Below are positions 59,968 through 64,000 of a stretch of DNA of 64,000 nucleotides, one piece after another. The position numbers were made by a program, and so were the translations under genes. A model generated the notes under the pieces. That model did not search any database. It was given only the letters and a program-made list of their open reading frames with translations, and had not been told where the DNA came from. This DNA comes from Arctopsyche grandis (taxonomy: Eukaryota > Arthropoda > Insecta > Trichoptera > Hydropsychidae): assembly GCF_051622035.1 (NCBI RefSeq), contig NC_135359.1, forward strand, positions 28,425,501 to 28,489,500, read 5' to 3'. The stretch's first letter is position 1. The number at the start of each line of letters is the position of its first letter.

Positions 59968-60230
59968 TTAAACGTCGAATAATATAAAATAAGAGCAGGA
60001 AATGAAAAAAATGACGCAACGCGGCGTACTAAATACCCCCCTCTCTCGATCTATTTAGTAAATGATTATTTCTGTTGATATTAATCAATGCTTTTGATTC
60101 GTAATGACATTATTCGAATCATAGAGGTTTTGATGAGGAATACATAAAATATGAAGACCCTGCATTCAGTTTATTAAATAAAATATAAGCCTTGGTCACT
60201 CGTTATCCATCACAGTGTGGCAAGTATTAA

Positions 60231-60761
60231 CCCTTTGAATGCTGATCAACACCGATCGGCGTTTTGTCAATAAGTCCATGGGCCTGAAATAAGCCAATAG
60301 GCGTTGTTTTATGTAAAAAATAAACAAGAATACTACCCGCTTAGCCTTTCCAGGTAGCATTGAACATGGGTCGTGTAATCCGTGTCAATGTTTATAAAGA
60401 CTGGTTTAAACTGGAATTTCTGAATTTATAACCATAGCAGAATTTGTCGATGGAAATCCCTAACTGCTGAGTATTTTAGATTGTGAGCATTACATTTTAA
60501 CAACAATAAAGAAGATGGAACTAGTTTTGGAAAAATACATTCATCAATAGACTTATTTTGTTTATTTTATATTGTTGCAAGATATATTAGAGAGTCTTAA
60601 CACATCTTTACAAAACTCGAAATCCTCGGCGGTAGTTATCAAGGGTTTGTTTGGATTAGCTACAATTTTTATACCTGCTTTCTATTGGATATCTAAACAA
60701 TTCTACTTGGAAATGTTGGCGAAATTTTCAGCGTGGTGTGAAATTGTCAGCACTCAAAGGG
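60231..60761. mobile_element. piggyBac-type MITE, copy 3
   Basis: CCCTTTGAATGCTGATCAAC at the left and gtcagcactcaaaggg at the right, TTAA on both sides (60227-60230, 60762-60765). It is the inverted relative of copy 1: aacaccgatcggcgttttgt is at its left end and the aaatgttggcgaaattttca block at its right. 531 bp. Confidence 0.92.
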
Positions 60762-61264
60762 TTAAGCAAGACATTTCCGTTCAGAAATTCAGATCTCATC
60801 CGAGTGATGTTATCTTAAATAAATGACTTTGTATATATATATATTTTGGTTTAATTTGAATAGTGCACATGTTAAAGTATTCATTTTCAAGACACTGGGT
60901 AGTTTTCTAATCGTTCCTGCCGCACCCTATATATAACAACAATGAACAAACAATAAATCATTCAAAAAAAGATGATCGAAAATGTACAAAATAAACATGT
61001 ATATTTATCACATAGGTAAAATAAAGGAGACGGTTTAAATTCTACATTCAAGTCGAGACGAGAAGCGAAAAAATGAGAATGCTCGAGTATGTACGTACTA
61101 CGGCGATTAAGATTATTTCGTTTTTCCAAGACATTTAAAATATAAATCGTTTTATTCTCATTCCCAACGACAAATCCACTTCTTTCACTACGGCACACAA
61201 ACAAAACAAATATCGTAGCAATATCGGTAATTCATAGTTCTTTGGACACCACTCGCACTCGTGT

Positions 61265-64000
61265 TCACTGCATCGACATTCCCTGAATCCACGTACTGAG
61301 ATCACTGGTTTCGTTGCATTCCAAGACCACTTCCTGACCCTCTTCCGGCAGGAGTAACTGCTGGGCTGCTGTTCTGCCCGAGAGGTACGCGCCGTGAACC
61401 GTTGAATAGAAATTGCTGTGCGTATGCTCGCCGGCAAACAACATAGTCGGCTGAAAGACGATCGCTCATTGATAAAATACACAATAGAAATAAATCATTT
61501 GAGTGATGCATCGATATTATTTACCTTTTTTTGCCGATTGGTGTATAGCGGTTGGGCAATTTGTTCAATATCTATTTGAGAAGCACCGACGGCTATGGCC
61601 GTGTAGGATCCTCGGCTATACGGTTGCTTATGCCAACTAGTGCTGTAAATAAATATAAAAGTGTCAGCAATTATTTCGGAAGCAAATGTATGGATGACCT
61701 TAAATAATGGTGTCAGAAGTGGGATAAATGTATAGGAAGGATTTCATAGTAAATGGTTGTTGTAATGAAACTTTAAAAATAGCATTGTTTAAATACGCGT
61801 AGTTCTCCAAAAAGGTTGCAACTTTGAGAATCCCTTTTGTGCAATTTAAGAGCAAACTTGTGTGTATGTATATATTTGAAGTTTGAAGTCTGATAATTTG
61901 GATTCATATAATCCATAAAAGAAGATATACACGGTGTTTCATAAGTATGTACGGATAAAATACTGCTTAGGGTGAAATCACACAGGGAAGAACGGCACGT
62001 CGTGTGCTTGGCTCCCCACTGTGGGGGTTCTCCTACATATCTTCAAATATGGGATACACCGTTATTTATCACTGTCAAGCAAGGATAAAACTATACCGAA
62101 AACACTCCAGAGGCTGATTTTGGGACGGTGTGTGCTAGTCGTGCCTTGAATATGTGCAAGACATGCCACATTTTTAAAAGTATCTAAAAAAAAACCCATA
62201 TGCCACGTTCCTTCTTGTGTGATTTCGCCCTTAAGGTGCAGACACACATTGGAATGTAGCACTTGTAAAAATAATGCTAGCACTGACGCGATCTAGGCCA
62301 AAATGCACCCCCTGGAGTGTTTTCGGTGATATTTTTATCATTGTATTGAGTCATCGATAACGGTGATCCTCATATTTGAAGAAATTTATGAGAAAGTTGT
62401 CTTTTTATATGAATTAGCAATGACTCCAAGACACACCCATTACAGTTGGAAACTATGACCCATGCATTTTATTAAGTAATGATATTTAATTGAAAAAGTT
62501 ACTCATGTAGTTTGGATTTGTTTGATGAAACCCCATTTGAATGATATGACATAATCAAAAGACAGATTTGAATTGACATGAGGGAAAGATGTTCTTATTA
62601 CATTATAGTACCTTATCAGATTAGCAGGATCATACCCTCCAAGATTGGTCTCGATTAAGTCAAAAGATGTAGGAATATACAAGGAACAAACAAACAAACA
62701 TAAAATCTTACACATATCTGTGAAATCTTACCATACGCACTTTTGCGGTTCGGGAACGAACGGATCGTTCAGAAACTTCCGTAGAATCTCAGTACACTTC
62801 GAAGATACAGTTTCGCTCGGGAGCGTCTCCATATACTCGGCCTCCTTACCCGAAATCCAACCCAGCAGTATAGTATCGGAGACCTTCGAAAACGAATAAA
62901 TCTTCCTGTACCAATTTGCAGGAATATCCGTCGGATCGTCCGAGTGCGGCTCCCACAACATGAGCACCTCGGAAATGGTCGGATTTAAAAACGGCCTATC
63001 ATAGTACAGGAATATCTTATCGACGGTACCATACAACAACCGTTCGATGGACTCTGTCTTATACTTGGGCAGCGGCGGCTGAAATATGGCCGAAGCCTGT
63101 TCTTTAAGTACTCCCAACGGCAATGTGCAAATCACATGATCGGCGTGGATTATATCTCCATTCTCGCACACGATTTCAACATTGGCCGGACGAAGCTTGT
63201 GCTTCAGATGCTCCAGCGGCTTGGCCCCTCCCTCTAACGGAGTAGCATTCGGGCTATCGTCTATTACGGTCTTATCCGAGTCGTCCGATTCGTTCCCGGG
63301 GTCGTCTATTCCAGAATCGGTCGGACTTTGGATCGAGCCGGTGACGGTGCCCCAACGTATCGTCTTAACGGGACAGCTTTTGATTATGTTCTCGGGAGGA
63401 ATTCTCCGTACGATCGGTTCCAAGATGGCGCTATAGCCAGACGGCAGAACGATATTGCCGCCTTGCAATTCGGTGTAGCTGCCGAGCTCGAGCAGGTCTA
63501 TCTCGTTCATGGAGTGGCAGCCGGATATGCAGGTCTCCCGTTTGAGAAGGCATTCGAAGATTAGACGGCGCATTCTTTTTTCTTCCGATTCTGGTATTTT
63601 GTCTAAGTACAGTGCTGTTTCTAGGTTGATGTGTTCGCCGACGCTGTTTATGTCGGGCGGGGGGAGGTATTGGCATATGAAGTATTCCTCGCATCTCTTC
63701 AGGAAGCATACGTAGGCTTCGTATATCTCTTGGAGGAGGTCGAAGGGTACTTGGCGGCCCAGCTCGGTGGCGGCTATCACTCTGTGGGGTTTGGGGGAGT
63801 TGAGGACGTCTACGAGGCCGTTGGCTATGGCGAGTTCGAACATGGGGTTGCCGAGGACGCCGTGGATCCAGTTGGCGCCGAGTTCTACTCGCTGGGAGCC
63901 CAAGGGAATGGCGACGACGCGGCCGCCTATGCGAGAGCGCGCTTCCAGGAGCAGGAAGTCTCGCTGTCCGTGGGCTGCCAGGTGGTCCGCAGCCGCCAGG
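61265..64000 (-). CDS. FAD-dependent polyamine oxidase (spermine / N1-acetylpolyamine oxidase family), 5' end off the window
   Basis: Three exons in phase: 64000..62732, 61642..61525 and 61450..61265, giving 523 residues. The visible start reads LAAADHLAAHGQRDFLLLEA then RSRIGGRV (end of the dinucleotide fold), then VELGANWIHG; the GxGxxG loop lies beyond the edge. Further motifs: LQGGNIVLPSGYSAIL, DHVICTLPLGVLKEQ, GTVDKIFLYYDRPFL, WYRKIYSFSKVSDTILLGW. The spliced end gives CTSWHKQPYSRGSYTAIAVG and MLFAGEHTHSNFYSTVHGAY then LSGR, the FAD- and substrate-site end of the family. These enzymes oxidise spermine or acetylated polyamines, releasing H2O2, in cytosol or peroxisome. A long acidic Ser/Asp insert (SGIDDPGNESDDSDKT) sits mid-protein, as in spermine oxidases. 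The end GMSMQ is not a peroxisomal tripeptide, which favours a cytosolic enzyme (inference). Confidence 0.93.
61970..62230. mobile_element. Harbinger-type MITE in polyamine oxidase intron
   Basis: GGGTGAAATCACACAGGGAA and the reverse of ttcttgtgtgatttcgccc are inverted ends, directly flanked by TTA (61967-61969, 62231-62233). The 261-bp interior is non-coding. The following bases (62234-62420) share atcgataacggtgat and catatttgaagaaat with the element near 0.5 kb. Confidence 0.8.

Overview
The window is AT-rich insect nuclear DNA. The evidence is small introns with GT/AG borders, a chitin-binding cuticle protein gene, arthropod orthologues of conserved eukaryotic genes, and a dense load of DNA transposons, MITEs, tRNA-derived SINEs, non-LTR fragments and Helitron-like repeats. 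I could not assign an insect order.

Seven protein genes are supported. From left to right: a secreted cuticle protein (+, about 2.8-3.8 kb); SAP18/Bin1 (-, two exons, 4.5-5.2 kb), tail-to-tail with the cuticle gene; the axonemal coiled-coil protein DRC4/GAS8 (+, eight exons, 6.7-8.75 kb), divergent from SAP18; a single-exon, very GC-rich calcipressin/RCAN gene (+, 12.5-13.3 kb); an SLC22-type organic cation transporter (-, 19.7-21.4 kb, first exon not found); the CREBRF/REPTOR bZIP-like regulator (+, seven coding exons, 41.7-52.3 kb); and a flavin-dependent polyamine oxidase (-, 61.3 kb to beyond the right edge). They have unrelated roles (cuticle, chromatin and splicing complexes, sperm flagellum, calcineurin control, transport, nutrient-stress transcription, polyamine catabolism) and do not form a cluster.

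Most of the rest is mobile DNA, and many boundaries can be fixed to the base from terminal inverted repeats (TIRs) and target-site duplications (TSDs): piggyBac-type (TTAA), Harbinger-type (TAA/TTA), hAT-type (8 bp), Mutator-like candidates (9-10 bp) and Helitron-like units (TC...CTAG between A and T, sometimes in tandem). Several are nested or stacked: 13.5-14.8 kb, 26.1-26.6 kb, 32.5-33.7 kb, 37.9-40.1 kb and 49.5-50.5 kb. REPTOR introns 1, 2 and 4 carry Helitron-like arrays, SINEs, a LINE piece and piggyBac derivatives.

The interval 22.2-41.3 kb has no gene I can support. It holds repeats plus two CpG- or GC-rich patches that may be promoters. I found no CRISPR array, no free-standing tRNA or rRNA gene, and no convincing new multi-gene system. 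The most unusual points are the nested transposon structures, the single-exon GC-rich calcipressin with a threonine-proline tail, the short DRC4 C-terminus, and a 175-codon membrane-like open frame at 18.7-19.2 kb.
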